In this document: positions 13,485 through 21,320 of the stretch, piece after piece | Numbering within the stretch: position 1 is the first letter of the stretch | Layout of the letters: each line of letters begins with the position of its first letter | Translations under genes and position numbers: made by a program | Source: Arthrobacter sp. PAMC25564 | Lineage (GTDB): Bacteria > Actinomycetota > Actinomycetes > Actinomycetales > Micrococcaceae | Direction: 5' to 3' | Assembly (NCBI RefSeq): GCF_004798705.1 | Contig: NZ_CP039290.1 | Location: forward strand, 4,106,971 to 4,170,970 | Length of the DNA: 64,000 bases | Notes under the pieces: model-generated | The model's database searches: none | Told to the model about the DNA's origin: nothing | What the model saw: only the letters and a program-made list of their open reading frames with translations

Positions 13485-13700
13485 TCCTCCCCGCTCTGTA
13501 TTGGACCTGAGAGTTTCCGCGCAGCCGTGCTTTCGCAGGGCGCCGCTTGCACCGTCGGTGAGCAAGGCATGCCAGAGGACATGCCTGCTACTTTCCAGAG
13601 TTGCCTTGCCGCGGCGGTACGTGGGCCTGAGAGATTCCTGGGGAGGATTTGCTCCTACGGCGCCTGCTTGCACCCACACTTGCAGGACTCTCCCGCCGCA
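13485..13700 (-). promoter_or_regulatory. Tandem glycine riboswitch (two aptamers) upstream of gcvP
   Basis: Read on the minus strand, aptamer 1 starts GGCGGGAGAGTCC (13699), contains GCGCCGTAGGAGCAA and ends with CTCTCAGGC (13633-13625). Aptamer 2 begins CAACTCTGG, contains GCGCCCTGCGAAAGC and ends with CTCTCAGGTCC (13513-13503) followed by a closing strand ACAGAGCGGGGAGG. These are the conserved parts of the glycine (gcvT) aptamer, and two copies in a row is the classical arrangement. In Gram-positive relatives glycine binding switches gcv expression on. I see no obvious intrinsic terminator between aptamer 2 and gcvP, so the expression platform may act at translation initiation. Confidence 0.93.
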
Positions 13701-13845
13701 GATCAAAGGCATATTCAGTTGCCGTGACAACAGTCACAGGCTCCATTGTCCTACGCTCCGCCCGCGTCCGCAAACTGGAGACAGGCGCCGGCCGCCGGGT
13801 TACGCCGGGGGCGGCATCGGACAGATGGAACCCTTTCACCGCGGC

Positions 13846-14397
13846 TCAGCCGCGCAACCGTTCGACGGCGGCCAGCAGGCTTTCGACGTCGCCGCGCACC
13901 TCGGGCAGCGGCCCGCCGGGGCCTCGGGCGAGCATGGCGTTGAAGTACAGCCCGTCACCCATATAGAGGACAGCCTTGGCCATGCCGGGGCCGACGTCGG
14001 CTGCCAGCAGTTCCAGCCAGCGGGCCTGGACGGCGGCGAAGCGGTGCAGGGTCTCCTCGTGGGCGACTTCCGCCAACCGGGTGGCAGCCACGAAGACCCG
14101 GTCCAGTGGGGTGTCCGCCCAGACGGAGGACTTGATGAAGTATGCCCCGGCACCTTCCGGCGCGGCCGCCATGGCATCGAGATCCTCGGCGAGGAGGCGG
14201 TCCAACCGCTCGAGCAGCACGCCGATCATGGCCTCTTTGTTCGGGAAATGGTAGAGCAGTCCGCCCTTGGAGACGCCGGCCAGCCGTGCGACGGCGTCCA
14301 GCGTCGCGGCCCGCTCACCCTCTTCGATCAGGAGGGATTCAAAGGCATCAAGGACGGCTTCGCGGGCGACGGGTTTTCTGGCCATGTTTCCTATCAT
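13846..14397 (-). CDS. TetR family transcriptional repressor
   Basis: A 183-residue regulator. The N-terminal HTH (about residues 12-58) shows VLDAFESLLIEEGERAATLDAVARLAGVSKGGLLYHFPNKEAM (shortened here to the signature GVSKGGLLYHFPNKEAMIG). The C-terminal ligand domain resembles TetR_C of small multidrug regulators. It is divergent from an MFS pump, and a perfect palindrome covers both -10 boxes, so it very likely represses itself and the pump until a pump substrate binds. Start at the ATG at 14397; an alternative ATG at 14385 (MARKPVAR) has AGGA only 3 nt away, so either is possible. Confidence 0.93.
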   Translation of the reverse strand: MIGNMARKPVAREAVLDAFESLLIEEGERAATLDAVARLAGVSKGGLLYHFPNKEAMIGVLLERLDRLLAEDLDAMAAAPEGAGAYFIKSSVWADTPLDRVFVAATRLAEVAHEETLHRFAAVQARWLELLAADVGPGMAKAVLYMGDGLYFNAMLARGPGGPLPEVRGDVESLLAAVERLRG

Positions 14398-14420
14398 GCC
14401 CGGTGCCGGGACCTGTTTCT

Positions 14421-14448
14421 TAACTATACCGTCTGGACGGTATAGTTA
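14421..14448. promoter_or_regulatory. TetR operator: perfect 13-bp inverted repeat overlapping divergent promoters
   Basis: Arms TAACTATACCGTC (14421-14433) and GACGGTATAGTTA (14436-14448) are perfectly complementary with a 2-bp centre. A TATAGT -10 box is embedded in each arm: 14441-14446 for the MFS gene (ATG exactly 7 nt later) and 14428-14423 on the minus strand for the regulator. Bound repressor would block both promoters. Size and position are as expected for a TetR-family operator. Confidence 0.88.
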
Positions 14449-14453
14449 TTATC

Positions 14454-16082
14454 ATGAGCACCACATCCTTCACCCCGGCTGGTGGCGGCAACACCGGCAC
14501 CCTCATTCCCGCTGGCCCCCGCACACTGTGGCGCGACTGGCTGGCCCTCGCCGTGCTGATGTCTCCGGTCCTGCTTGTGGCGGTGGACAACACAGCGCTG
14601 ACCTTCGCGCTGCCCGCCATCGCCCGCGGCCTCGACGCCTCCGGCGTCCAGCTGCTCTGGATCGTCGACGCCTATCCACTCGTCCTGGCCGGGCTGCTCG
14701 TGGCGATGGGGAGCCTGGGCGACAGGATCGGCCGCCGCAGACTGCTATTTATCGGCAGCACCGGCTTCGCCGCGGTTTCGGCGGCCACCGCCTTCGCTCC
14801 CAGCGCAGAATGGCTGATCGCCGGCCGTGCAGGGCTGGGATTCTTCGGCGCCATGCTGATGCCATCCACCCTCTCCCTGATCCGCAATATCTTCCCGGAG
14901 CCCAACCGACGCCGGCTGGCCGTGGCCATCTGGGCGGCAGGCTTCTCCGGCGGCGCCGCCCTCGGCCCGATCCTCGGCGGGTGGCTCGTGGAGCACCTCT
15001 GGTGGGGTGCCGTGCTGCTGGTGGCGGTGCCGATCATCCTGCCGCTGCTGGTTCTCGGCCCGGCACTGATCCCGGAATCACGCGACCCGGATCCTGGCCG
15101 GGTGGACCTTCCCAGCATCGTCCTGTCCCTGCTGGTGATGGTTCCCGTGGTGTACGGCATCAAGATCCTGGCCACCCACGGCCTGGCCGCGGAGCCCCTC
15201 GCCGCCATTGGCTTCGGCCTGCTCATGGGTTACATCTTCATCCGGCGACAGCGGGCCCTGTTGCACAGATTCAAGGAGCAGGGGCACCAGGTGCCCGGAG
15301 GCCGGACGTCGCCACTGCTGGATGTCAGCCTCTTCGGCAACAAGGTCTTCAGCACCGCGATTACCGCCAATGTCCTGGCCTTGTTCTCCTACAACGGCTT
15401 CATCCTGTTCCTGGCCCAGCACCTGCAACTACTGGAGGGCCAGTCCCCCTCCGAGTCCGGTGTCGCCATGGTCCCGGCGCTCATTGCCACTGTCGTGGCG
15501 GGCCTGCTGGTGGTGCCGCTGGTGCGCCGGGTCCGGCCCGGCTTCGTGGTGGCCGGCGGGTTGCTGCTGGGCGCGGCGGGCTACTTCCTGGTGGCCTTCG
15601 GCGACCACAGCCACGGGCCGGGGCTCCTGCTGGCTGCCCTGCTGATCCTCTGCCTCGGTGTCGGCGCCGCGGAAACCATCTCCAACGACCTGATTCTGGC
15701 CGCGGCCCCGGCGGAGAAATCCGGGGCGGCCGCCGCGATTTCCGAGACGGGCTACGAGGTGGGCTCCCTGCTGGGCACGGCGGTTCTCGGCTCCATCCTG
15801 ACCGCTTCCTACCAGCGCAACCTCCAGCTTCCCGCCGGCCTGGGAGAGCTGGCGCCGGAGCAGGCAACCGGGCACGCGACCGCGCAGGCAGGCGAGACGC
15901 TCGCGGGTGCCGTGAAGCTGGCCCAAACCCTGCCGTCTCCCCTGGCAGACGCCATGACGGTCGCGGCCCGTGCCGCCTTCGAATCAGGCGTCCATGTCAC
16001 GGCCGCCATCGCGCTGGTCCTCATGGCGGGGGCCGCCGTCCTCGCCGCCGTCGTCCTCCGCAAGGTGCCCACGGCACGTTAA
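14454..16082 (+). CDS. MFS multidrug efflux transporter, DHA2 type (14 TM)
   Basis: A 542-residue membrane protein with about 14 hydrophobic segments. It shows the motif-A region GSLGDRIGRRRLLF in loop 2-3, an aspartate in helix 1 (LLVAVDNTALTFALPAI) and motif C in TM5 (WAAGFSGGAALGPILGG), typical of DHA2 drug/H+ antiporters such as QacA/SmvA. It probably exports cationic or aromatic toxic compounds; substrates cannot be told from sequence. Translation is probably leaderless, with TATAGT 7 nt before the ATG, inside the TetR operator. Followed by a strong hairpin at 16086-16120. Confidence 0.92.
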   Translation: MSTTSFTPAGGGNTGTLIPAGPRTLWRDWLALAVLMSPVLLVAVDNTALTFALPAIARGLDASGVQLLWIVDAYPLVLAGLLVAMGSLGDRIGRRRLLFIGSTGFAAVSAATAFAPSAEWLIAGRAGLGFFGAMLMPSTLSLIRNIFPEPNRRRLAVAIWAAGFSGGAALGPILGGWLVEHLWWGAVLLVAVPIILPLLVLGPALIPESRDPDPGRVDLPSIVLSLLVMVPVVYGIKILATHGLAAEPLAAIGFGLLMGYIFIRRQRALLHRFKEQGHQVPGGRTSPLLDVSLFGNKVFSTAITANVLALFSYNGFILFLAQHLQLLEGQSPSESGVAMVPALIATVVAGLLVVPLVRRVRPGFVVAGGLLLGAAGYFLVAFGDHSHGPGLLLAALLILCLGVGAAETISNDLILAAAPAEKSGAAAAISETGYEVGSLLGTAVLGSILTASYQRNLQLPAGLGELAPEQATGHATAQAGETLAGAVKLAQTLPSPLADAMTVAARAAFESGVHVTAAIALVLMAGAAVLAAVVLRKVPTAR

Positions 16083-16085
16083 GCA

Positions 16086-16120
16086 GCGTCCGACGCCGGG
16101 TGGAACCCGGCGTCGGACGC
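16086..16120. terminator. Hairpin between convergent MFS and dps genes
   Basis: GCGTCCGACGCCGGGT (16086-16101) and its exact reverse complement (16105-16120) are separated by a 3-nt loop. There is no T tract on either side, so termination would depend on the hairpin alone; position between two convergent genes supports the call. Confidence 0.7.
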
Positions 16121-16144
16121 CCAACTGCCCTCGAGGTAGCGGTG

Positions 16145-16624
16145 CTACTTGCTGTCGGGGGTGGTGACGCTGGCCGAGGCCTTCATGGTCTCCGCGTTTA
16201 CCAGCCAGGCGAACTGCTCCAGCTTGGCGATGAAGGCGTGCAGCAGGTCCGCCGTGGTGGGATCCTCTTCGTCCACCTCGTCGTGGACCTTGCGCATCGT
16301 GCCGACGGCCGCCTCAAGGGCTGCGACGATCCGCTCGATGGCGTCCTTGGTGGTGATCAGGCCTGCCGGGAATTCGGCAAGGGAGGTGGACTTGGCGACC
16401 GTCGCACTGCGGCCGTCCGGCAGCGCGTGGAGGGCACGCATGCGCTCTGCCATGTCGTCCGCGAAGGTACGTGCCGCGTCGATGATCTCGTCCAGCTGCA
16501 GGTGAAGGTCCCGGAAGTTCGTGCCTACGATGTTCCAGTGCGCCTGCTTGCCCTGGATGTGAAGTTCAATCAGGTCCGCGAGAACTGCCTGCAGGTTGTT
16601 CGTCAGAGTCGGTGATGCTTTCAT
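16145..16624 (-). CDS. dps: Dps-family DNA-protection ferritin-like protein
   Basis: A 159-residue Dps that oxidises and stores iron as a 12-mer and protects DNA from oxidative damage. All five ferroxidase ligands known from E. coli Dps are present with identical spacing: His29 and His41 plus Asp45, then Asp56 and Glu60 (KQAHWNIVGTNFRDLHLQLDE and FADDMAER). The start ATG at 16624 has a strong AGGAGG SD. The tail KASASVTTPDSK is short and only weakly basic. About 100 bp upstream lies a candidate iron-regulator box (16717-16730). Confidence 0.95.
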   Translation of the reverse strand: MKASPTLTNNLQAVLADLIELHIQGKQAHWNIVGTNFRDLHLQLDEIIDAARTFADDMAERMRALHALPDGRSATVAKSTSLAEFPAGLITTKDAIERIVAALEAAVGTMRKVHDEVDEEDPTTADLLHAFIAKLEQFAWLVNAETMKASASVTTPDSK

Positions 16625-16716
16625 GAATCCTCCTGGGTAGGTCCGATACCCCAGACGCTACCCCAGCGGACAACCGGCGTGCGACGGTCCCGGTGGAATT
16701 TCTCCGTCAGCTTACT

Positions 16717-16730
16717 AAGTAGCCTTACTT
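16717..16730. promoter_or_regulatory. Candidate DtxR/IdeR-like iron box upstream of dps
   Basis: The palindrome AAGTA-GCCT-TACTT sits about 95-105 bp upstream of the dps start. Its centre (AAGGCTA on the minus strand) resembles the TAGGCTA core of the IdeR/DtxR consensus, but by eye only about half of the 19 consensus positions match. Tentative. Confidence 0.3.
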
Positions 16731-16824
16731 GTGTTCCCGGGAAGGTTCAGGCGGTGCGGTTTCAGGACGACGCGCCGCTGGCAGGACCGCCGTCGTCCGC
16801 CCTGCCAGAAACCCGGCGCCGGCG

Positions 16825-17385
16825 TCACCAGAAGTGCGCGACGTCGATCACGAGCCGTGACCCTGCACCGGGGCCGGCCAGGGTAAACACCCGGAACGGC
16901 AGCCGTGCCCGGACCCCGAGTCCGAGGCTGGCGTACCCCTCGAAGCTGCCCGCCCATGCCACCTGCCGGAAAGTCTGGTAACCGGCCACGTTGCTCAGTT
17001 CGTTCTTGTCCACGGGGTTGTAGGTGGGCTTGCCGCTGTCGTCGTACGCGGGAGCATTGACCGTGAACTGGAGGAACGCCTGGCCCCGCAACGGGACCGG
17101 GAGCCCGGAACCGTCCTGCACCACTTGGGGGACGTAGCGGACGGTGTAACCTGCCGCCGCTCCATTGAGGTCGACGACAAGCCGGTCGAAACAGTAGTGC
17201 TGGCCAGTGCGGACGTTAGTCACCTTCGCCTGGCTCATGGCGGGATCCGTCTTGGCCAGTGAGCCCCACACCAGTCCGCAGTATGAGTCCGCGACGGCCG
17301 GCCCCGGCGCCAGGAGCCCCAGGCCCACGGCCATCAACACGGCGGCGAGCCACACGTGGATCTTGTTAAACCGGATCTTCCTCAC
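16825..17385 (-). CDS. Secreted AMIN-like domain protein
   Basis: A 186-residue exported protein. It has a signal peptide (RKIRFNKIHVWLAAVLMAVG... with likely cleavage after APGPAVA, about residue 33). The mature part carries the features of AMIN-like domain proteins of actinobacteria: HYCFDRLVVDLNG near the start, GYTVRYVPQVVQDGSG, and a C-terminal SRLVIDVAHFW. Two cysteines early in the mature chain (SYCGLVW and HYCFD) could form a disulfide. The start is GTG at 17385, since GGAGGAG lies 6-7 nt upstream; the ATG at 17409 has no SD. Function unknown; the domain is thought to bind cell-wall components. Confidence 0.8.
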   Translation of the reverse strand: MRKIRFNKIHVWLAAVLMAVGLGLLAPGPAVADSYCGLVWGSLAKTDPAMSQAKVTNVRTGQHYCFDRLVVDLNGAAAGYTVRYVPQVVQDGSGLPVPLRGQAFLQFTVNAPAYDDSGKPTYNPVDKNELSNVAGYQTFRQVAWAGSFEGYASLGLGVRARLPFRVFTLAGPGAGSRLVIDVAHFW

Positions 17386-17499
17386 TTGGATCTCCTCCAA
17401 ACGGGCCATCCCCTGAAGCGACCAGACAGTCTAAGCCTAGGAGTGCGGGCGCCTGCTGGCGAGGGCTGCGCCGGGTTCGGCGCCCAACCGTTAGGAACG

Positions 17500-17536
17500 G
17501 CGAAGCGCCGGCACCCTTGCGGGCCCGGCGCTTCGC
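17500..17536. terminator. Hairpin downstream of the DUF4193 gene
   Basis: GCGAAGCGCCGG (17500-17511) and CCGGCGCTTCGC (17525-17536) are exact reverse complements with a 13-nt loop. A smaller palindrome CCGTT-AGG-AACGG abuts it. No T tract follows, so this is a likely but unproven terminator for the minus-strand gene. Confidence 0.55.
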
Positions 17537-17591
17537 GCTTCCTTGCTGTGACGCGCGCAACGCCGTGAAGCTGGAACACGCGGGAGGATTC

Positions 17592-17897
17592 CTAGCCTTC
17601 GCAGTCGCGGCAGTACTTCATGCCGTTCTTTTCACGGGCGACCTGGGACCGGTGACGGACCAGGAAGCAGGAGGAGCAGGTGAATTCATCGGACTGCTCG
17701 GGAACGACAACGACGGTCAGTTCTTCGCCGGACAGGTCCGCACCCGGAAGGTCGATGCCTTCGGCCGTGTCGTTCTCGTCGACGTCGATAACAGCCGTCT
17801 GGGCACCGCCGCCACGGGAAGCCTGAAGCGCCTCCAGCGATTCGGCGGGAGATTCTTCTTCTGATTTGTTGCGTGGGGCGTCGTAATCGGTAGCCAT
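17592..17897 (-). CDS. DUF4193 domain protein (zinc-ribbon-like)
   Basis: A 101-residue protein beginning MATDYDAPRNKSEEE. It has an acidic low-complexity N-terminal half and a C-terminal pair of cysteine knuckles: FTCSSCFLVRHRSQ and MKYCRDCEG. These four cysteines (C-x2-C ... C-x2-C) probably bind one zinc. DUF4193 proteins are conserved in actinobacteria and have no established role; some resemble RNA-polymerase-associated factors, but nothing in the sequence proves that. No strong SD (GAAAGTG) precedes the ATG at 17897. Confidence 0.85.
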   Translation of the reverse strand: MATDYDAPRNKSEEESPAESLEALQASRGGGAQTAVIDVDENDTAEGIDLPGADLSGEELTVVVVPEQSDEFTCSSCFLVRHRSQVAREKNGMKYCRDCEG

Positions 17898-18058
17898 TTC
17901 GGGGGTTCACTTTCGTTGCTGCGCAGCGCCATTTCAGGCACCTCAGTGAAGCAGTTTAGGACATTATGCACCCAGTTGGAGAATAGTGGTCCCAAACCTG
18001 CCCTATGCGTCGTCCGGACCCGCAGATGCTACGCACTTCGGCGTGTCCGCCGCCGGTT

Positions 18059-18553
18059 TCAGGCCACCGGCCAGACGACGAGCGTCTTCCACTTTGAGGG
18101 GTCCGGCTCGGCTGCGGGGTCGCTGAGGTAGTACTCCCACATCGCCTCTCCCGGGGTCACGCCGTCGGCCTGCATGCGTGCCTGGATCGCCCCGTAAGTC
18201 TGCTGGAGTTTTTCGTAGGGACCGATGTGCATCGCCTCGTAGGCGTGGCCTGAGGGAAGCGATCCAGCGCTCACCCCCGTGTCCCCGCCGCCCGCGGGTG
18301 TGAACGGGGCAGCCAGCGGGAAGCCGGCCTCGACGTCGACGACGTCGGTCGGCATACCCCGGTACAGCGCGAACGGCGGGCCGGCCAACTGGACATGCTG
18401 TTGCTGCACCGCACCCATCACCGCCCCGAAGGCACGGCTGAAGAAGTCGCGCAGGGCGTTCATCGGTACGGTCTCGCGCACCACCGCCGTGGGCTGTTCC
18501 TTGAGTTGGCTGGACTTGATGTCCGGTCTCGATTCCGCGTTCGATTCACTCAT
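18059..18553 (-). CDS. GyrI-like / AraC effector-binding domain protein
   Basis: A 164-residue stand-alone GyrI-like small-molecule-binding domain. Family features are the N-terminal strand QLKEQPTAVVRETVPMNAL, the middle FALYRGMPTDVVDVEAGFPL, and the C-terminal Glu-containing blocks HAYEAMHIGPYEKLQQTYG and WEYYLSDPAAEPDPSKWKTLVVWPV. Such domains bind hydrophobic or cationic ligands and sometimes hydrolyse them; no DNA-binding domain is attached here. Neighbours give no hint to a ligand. Confidence 0.85.
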   Translation of the reverse strand: MSESNAESRPDIKSSQLKEQPTAVVRETVPMNALRDFFSRAFGAVMGAVQQQHVQLAGPPFALYRGMPTDVVDVEAGFPLAAPFTPAGGGDTGVSAGSLPSGHAYEAMHIGPYEKLQQTYGAIQARMQADGVTPGEAMWEYYLSDPAAEPDPSKWKTLVVWPVA

Positions 18554-18730
18554 ACCGCCAAGAATCCGCCGTCGGGATTCCGCGGTCTAGGGCCTTACGT
18601 CCCGGCGCGGGGCCCGGGTCATTCGCAGACAGCCTGTAGCAGAGGACCGGCACGCTCCGTGCCAGGCAGCGACCCCGGTGGCGGCGACGCCAGGGAAGGC
18701 GGGAACTCCTCTGGGGCCATTACCGCTGCC

Positions 18731-18764
18731 GCTGCATGCCACCGGAGGTCCGGTGGCATGCAGT
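18731..18764. terminator. Hairpin downstream of the ureohydrolase gene
   Basis: CTGCATGCCACCGG (18732-18745) and CCGGTGGCATGCAG (18750-18763) form a perfect 14-bp stem with a 4-nt loop, 12 bp after the stop of the minus-strand ureohydrolase gene. No T tract. Probable terminator. Confidence 0.6.
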
Positions 18765-18775
18765 GCCAGGCATGC

Positions 18776-19774
18776 CTAAACGGTGGCGACTTCCAAGACT
18801 TTGTCGCCCATGATGGATGCGCCTTTGGAGCGGTTCACCATCAGCCCCAGAAGGTCAAAGACCAGGGTGGCTGCTGCCAGGGTGGTGATGTCTGCATGGT
18901 CGTAGGCCGGTGCGACCTCGACCACGTCGGCTCCCACGATGTTGACCCCGCTGAGGCCGCGCAGCAGGGCCAGCAACTCGCGGGAATGCAGGCCGCCCAT
19001 CTCGGGGGTTCCGGTGCCTGGAGCGTAGGAGGGGTCCAGTACATCGATGTCGATGGAGACGTAGACCGGGGTGTCGCCCAGGCGCTCCTTGACCCTCTGG
19101 ATTGCGGCCGGGACGCCGATGACGTCCAAATCCGAGCAGCGGATGATCTGGAACCCGAACTCGTGGTCGCGCAGGAAGTCGTCACGGTCATAGACCGGGC
19201 CACGGATACCCACGTGCATGGACTTGTCCTCAACAAGCAGGCCCTCTTCGAAGGCCCGGCGGAAGATGGTTCCGTGGGTGATCGGCTGGTCGAAGTAGGT
19301 GTCCCAGGTGTCCAGGTGCGCGTCGAAGTGGAGCAGGGCAACCGGTCCGTGGACCTGGTTCAGGGCCCGCAGCATCGGCAAAGCGATGGTGTGGTCCCCA
19401 CCGATGGAGATGAGTCTCTTCTCCTTGCTGATCAGGGGCCGTGCCTGCTCTTCGATTTCGCGGACGGCGCGGGTGATGTCGTAGGGGGTGCAGGCGATGT
19501 CGCCGGCATCCACCACCTGGGCTTCGTACACGGGCTCGACGTCGAGCTCCGGGTGGTAGCCGGGGCGCAGCAGCCGGGATGCTTCACGGACAGCGGCGGG
19601 CCCGAAACGGGCGCCGGGGCGGAAGGACGTGCCGCCATCGAACGGCACCCCGACGATTGCAATGTCGTAGTCCGGCACCCGGTCGATTTGAGGCAGCCGG
19701 GCGAACGTGCCAAGACCGGCATAGCGGGGTACCTTCGTTGCGTCGACGGGGCCGATTGGCTTGTGCGTGGTCAT
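18776..19774 (-). CDS. Ureohydrolase of the agmatinase/guanidinobutyrase family
   Basis: Hydrolyses a guanidino compound to urea and an amine/acid. The 332-residue chain has all metal-binding motifs of the arginase fold: GGDHTIALP, FDAHLDTWDTY and SIDIDVLDPSYAPGTGTPE, so a two-metal (usually Mn) centre is intact. The segments FRPGARFGPAAVREAS and THGTIFRRAFEEGLL look closer to guanidinobutyrase or guanidinopropionase than to biosynthetic agmatinases, but the substrate is not proven. The start ATG at 19774 overlaps the MFS stop by 4 nt (ATGA). Operon partner of the MFS transporter and neighbour of a PucR regulator, which suggests import and breakdown of one nitrogen source. Confidence 0.88.
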   Translation of the reverse strand: MTTHKPIGPVDATKVPRYAGLGTFARLPQIDRVPDYDIAIVGVPFDGGTSFRPGARFGPAAVREASRLLRPGYHPELDVEPVYEAQVVDAGDIACTPYDITRAVREIEEQARPLISKEKRLISIGGDHTIALPMLRALNQVHGPVALLHFDAHLDTWDTYFDQPITHGTIFRRAFEEGLLVEDKSMHVGIRGPVYDRDDFLRDHEFGFQIIRCSDLDVIGVPAAIQRVKERLGDTPVYVSIDIDVLDPSYAPGTGTPEMGGLHSRELLALLRGLSGVNIVGADVVEVAPAYDHADITTLAAATLVFDLLGLMVNRSKGASIMGDKVLEVATV

Positions 19775-21147
19775 AGCAGTGATCCTTCTTTGATGGTTGC
19801 CGGGGTTGCCGGCCTTTTTTCGGTGGTGAGTTCCGCGAGAGATTTGTTGGCGGTTTCCGGCGCAAGGAGGAAGGTCGCCAGCAGCCCGACCAGGGAGATG
19901 ACGGCGCCGATGAGCAGCGAGCCTGCGGCGCCGAAACTGAGGATGGCCACCGGCATCAGGTAGGTGCTGGCCGCGGAGCCAACGCGGCTGATTGCCGTGC
20001 CGAATCCCACGGCGGTGGCGCGGACCTCTGTGGGGAAGAGTTCGTTGGGGTAGACCACCTCGAGGAAGCTGGAGGCGCCGGAGGCCAGGGCGAAGATGGC
20101 CAGGGCGATGAAGAGCGGTGCGGCCTGGACATTCGGGATGAAGGCCGGGATGGCCAGGGCCACCACGATGATGCCGAAGCTCCACAAGAGCAGCCTGCGG
20201 CGGCCGATCTTCTCGACGAGCCAGAGCCCGGGGACGCCGCCGACGACGAAAAGCATGGAGATCAGGAAGGATCCGCCGTAAAGGTTGGCGTCACCTGTCA
20301 TGCCCATGGATGCCAGCAGGTCCGGCGCGAAGGTGTAAACCGCGAAGAGCGGGATGACCTGGGCTGTCCAGAAGACGGAGACAAAGAGTGTGCGCTTCCA
20401 GGCCTGGCCCCTGAAGATGTCAAGGAACCTGCCCTGCTTTGCAGGACCTTCACTGTCCGAGGCGATGTCGGCGAGCCCATACTGCTGGCCGTAGACCTTT
20501 TTGATGACGGCGTCTGCCTCGTCACGGCGGCCACGGGAGAGCAGCCAGCGCGGGGACTCCGGGGTACCGAGCCGGAACAGCAGGGTGATGATGGCGAAGA
20601 CCGCCGGGCTGGCAACCATGACGCGCCAGACGTCCGGCCCCGTGTCGCGGAGCAGGTATCCGACGGCGTAGGCAGCTGCGGCGCCGATCGCCCAGACCAC
20701 GAAGGTGGCACCCAAGAGACGGCCGCGGTGTTTCTTCGGGAGGAACTCGGCGAGCAGCGAGGTAGCGATCGGGTAGTCGGCGCCGATGGCCATACCGAGG
20801 AAAAACCTGCAGAGAACAACCTGCCAGACCTCGGTCGCGAAGCCGTTGAGGGCGGAGAACAGGGCCAGGGCGATAAGGTCGGCGATGTACATCTTGTGCC
20901 GGCCGATCTTGTCCGTCAGCCACCCGAAGACGGCCCCGCCGAAGAAGATGCCAACCAGGCTGGCCGCACCGATCAGCCCGATTTCCACGGTACTCAGGTG
21001 CAGGCTCGGGGTCATCGTAATCAGGGCGATACCGATGATTGACAGCGCGTAGCCGTCGATAAACGGACCGCCTGAGGCGAAGAAGGTCAGCTTCTTGTGG
21101 AAATTTGTAAGTGGGGCGTCATCAATGAGATTGCTCGTTGCGCTCAT
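19771..21147 (-). CDS. MFS metabolite:H+ symporter (sugar-porter-like fold)
   Basis: A 458-residue transporter with 12 hydrophobic segments. Signatures are GWLTDKIGRHKMYI (motif A), GMAIGADYPIATSLLAEFLPKKHRGRL in TM4-5, and the mirrored ELFPTEVRATAVGFGTAISR in the C-terminal half, found in sugar porters and organic-acid symporters. The start is the ATG at 21147 with AGAGGG upstream. The frame is open 19 codons further upstream without support. Overlaps the ureohydrolase start by 4 nt, so the pair is translationally coupled; it probably imports the ureohydrolase substrate or a precursor. Confidence 0.88.
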   Translation of the reverse strand: MSATSNLIDDAPLTNFHKKLTFFASGGPFIDGYALSIIGIALITMTPSLHLSTVEIGLIGAASLVGIFFGGAVFGWLTDKIGRHKMYIADLIALALFSALNGFATEVWQVVLCRFFLGMAIGADYPIATSLLAEFLPKKHRGRLLGATFVVWAIGAAAAYAVGYLLRDTGPDVWRVMVASPAVFAIITLLFRLGTPESPRWLLSRGRRDEADAVIKKVYGQQYGLADIASDSEGPAKQGRFLDIFRGQAWKRTLFVSVFWTAQVIPLFAVYTFAPDLLASMGMTGDANLYGGSFLISMLFVVGGVPGLWLVEKIGRRRLLLWSFGIIVVALAIPAFIPNVQAAPLFIALAIFALASGASSFLEVVYPNELFPTEVRATAVGFGTAISRVGSAASTYLMPVAILSFGAAGSLLIGAVISLVGLLATFLLAPETANKSLAELTTEKRPATPATIKEGSLL

Positions 21148-21260
21148 TGCAAACCCTCTCTCGTGAATGCTCTTCGTTGAGCGGGAAGTAAGTGACTTAA
21201 TCATGGGTGACCGGTATCACGTGGCATATTCGCCAATTGGATACAAATGACGAAGGAGTC

Positions 21261-21274
21261 TATACATCTGTATA
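21261..21274. promoter_or_regulatory. Palindromic candidate operator in the MFS/PucR divergent region
   Basis: TATACA-TC-TGTATA is a perfect 14-bp palindrome between the two divergent genes. It overlaps a possible plus-strand promoter for the PucR gene (TGACGA at 21248 and TATAAA at 21271, spacer 17). It is the clearest dyad in the 173-bp region and so the best candidate site for the PucR protein. Confidence 0.5.
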
Positions 21275-21320
21275 AAATCGTCTAGGCCGCTACCCTTACC
21301 GAACGAAGGAGCCCCCGGTC

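Noticed and set aside
14267..16615. 782-codon plus-strand frame over the MFS and dps genes
   Set aside because: Out of frame with the MFS gene, which has clear transporter motifs; Pro/Arg/Gly-rich composition without domains.
19775..20185. Extension of the ureohydrolase frame upstream of 19774
   Set aside because: This part overlaps the MFS gene in another frame and reads as Arg/His/Gly-rich shadow; the ATG at 19774 overlapping the MFS stop is the natural start.
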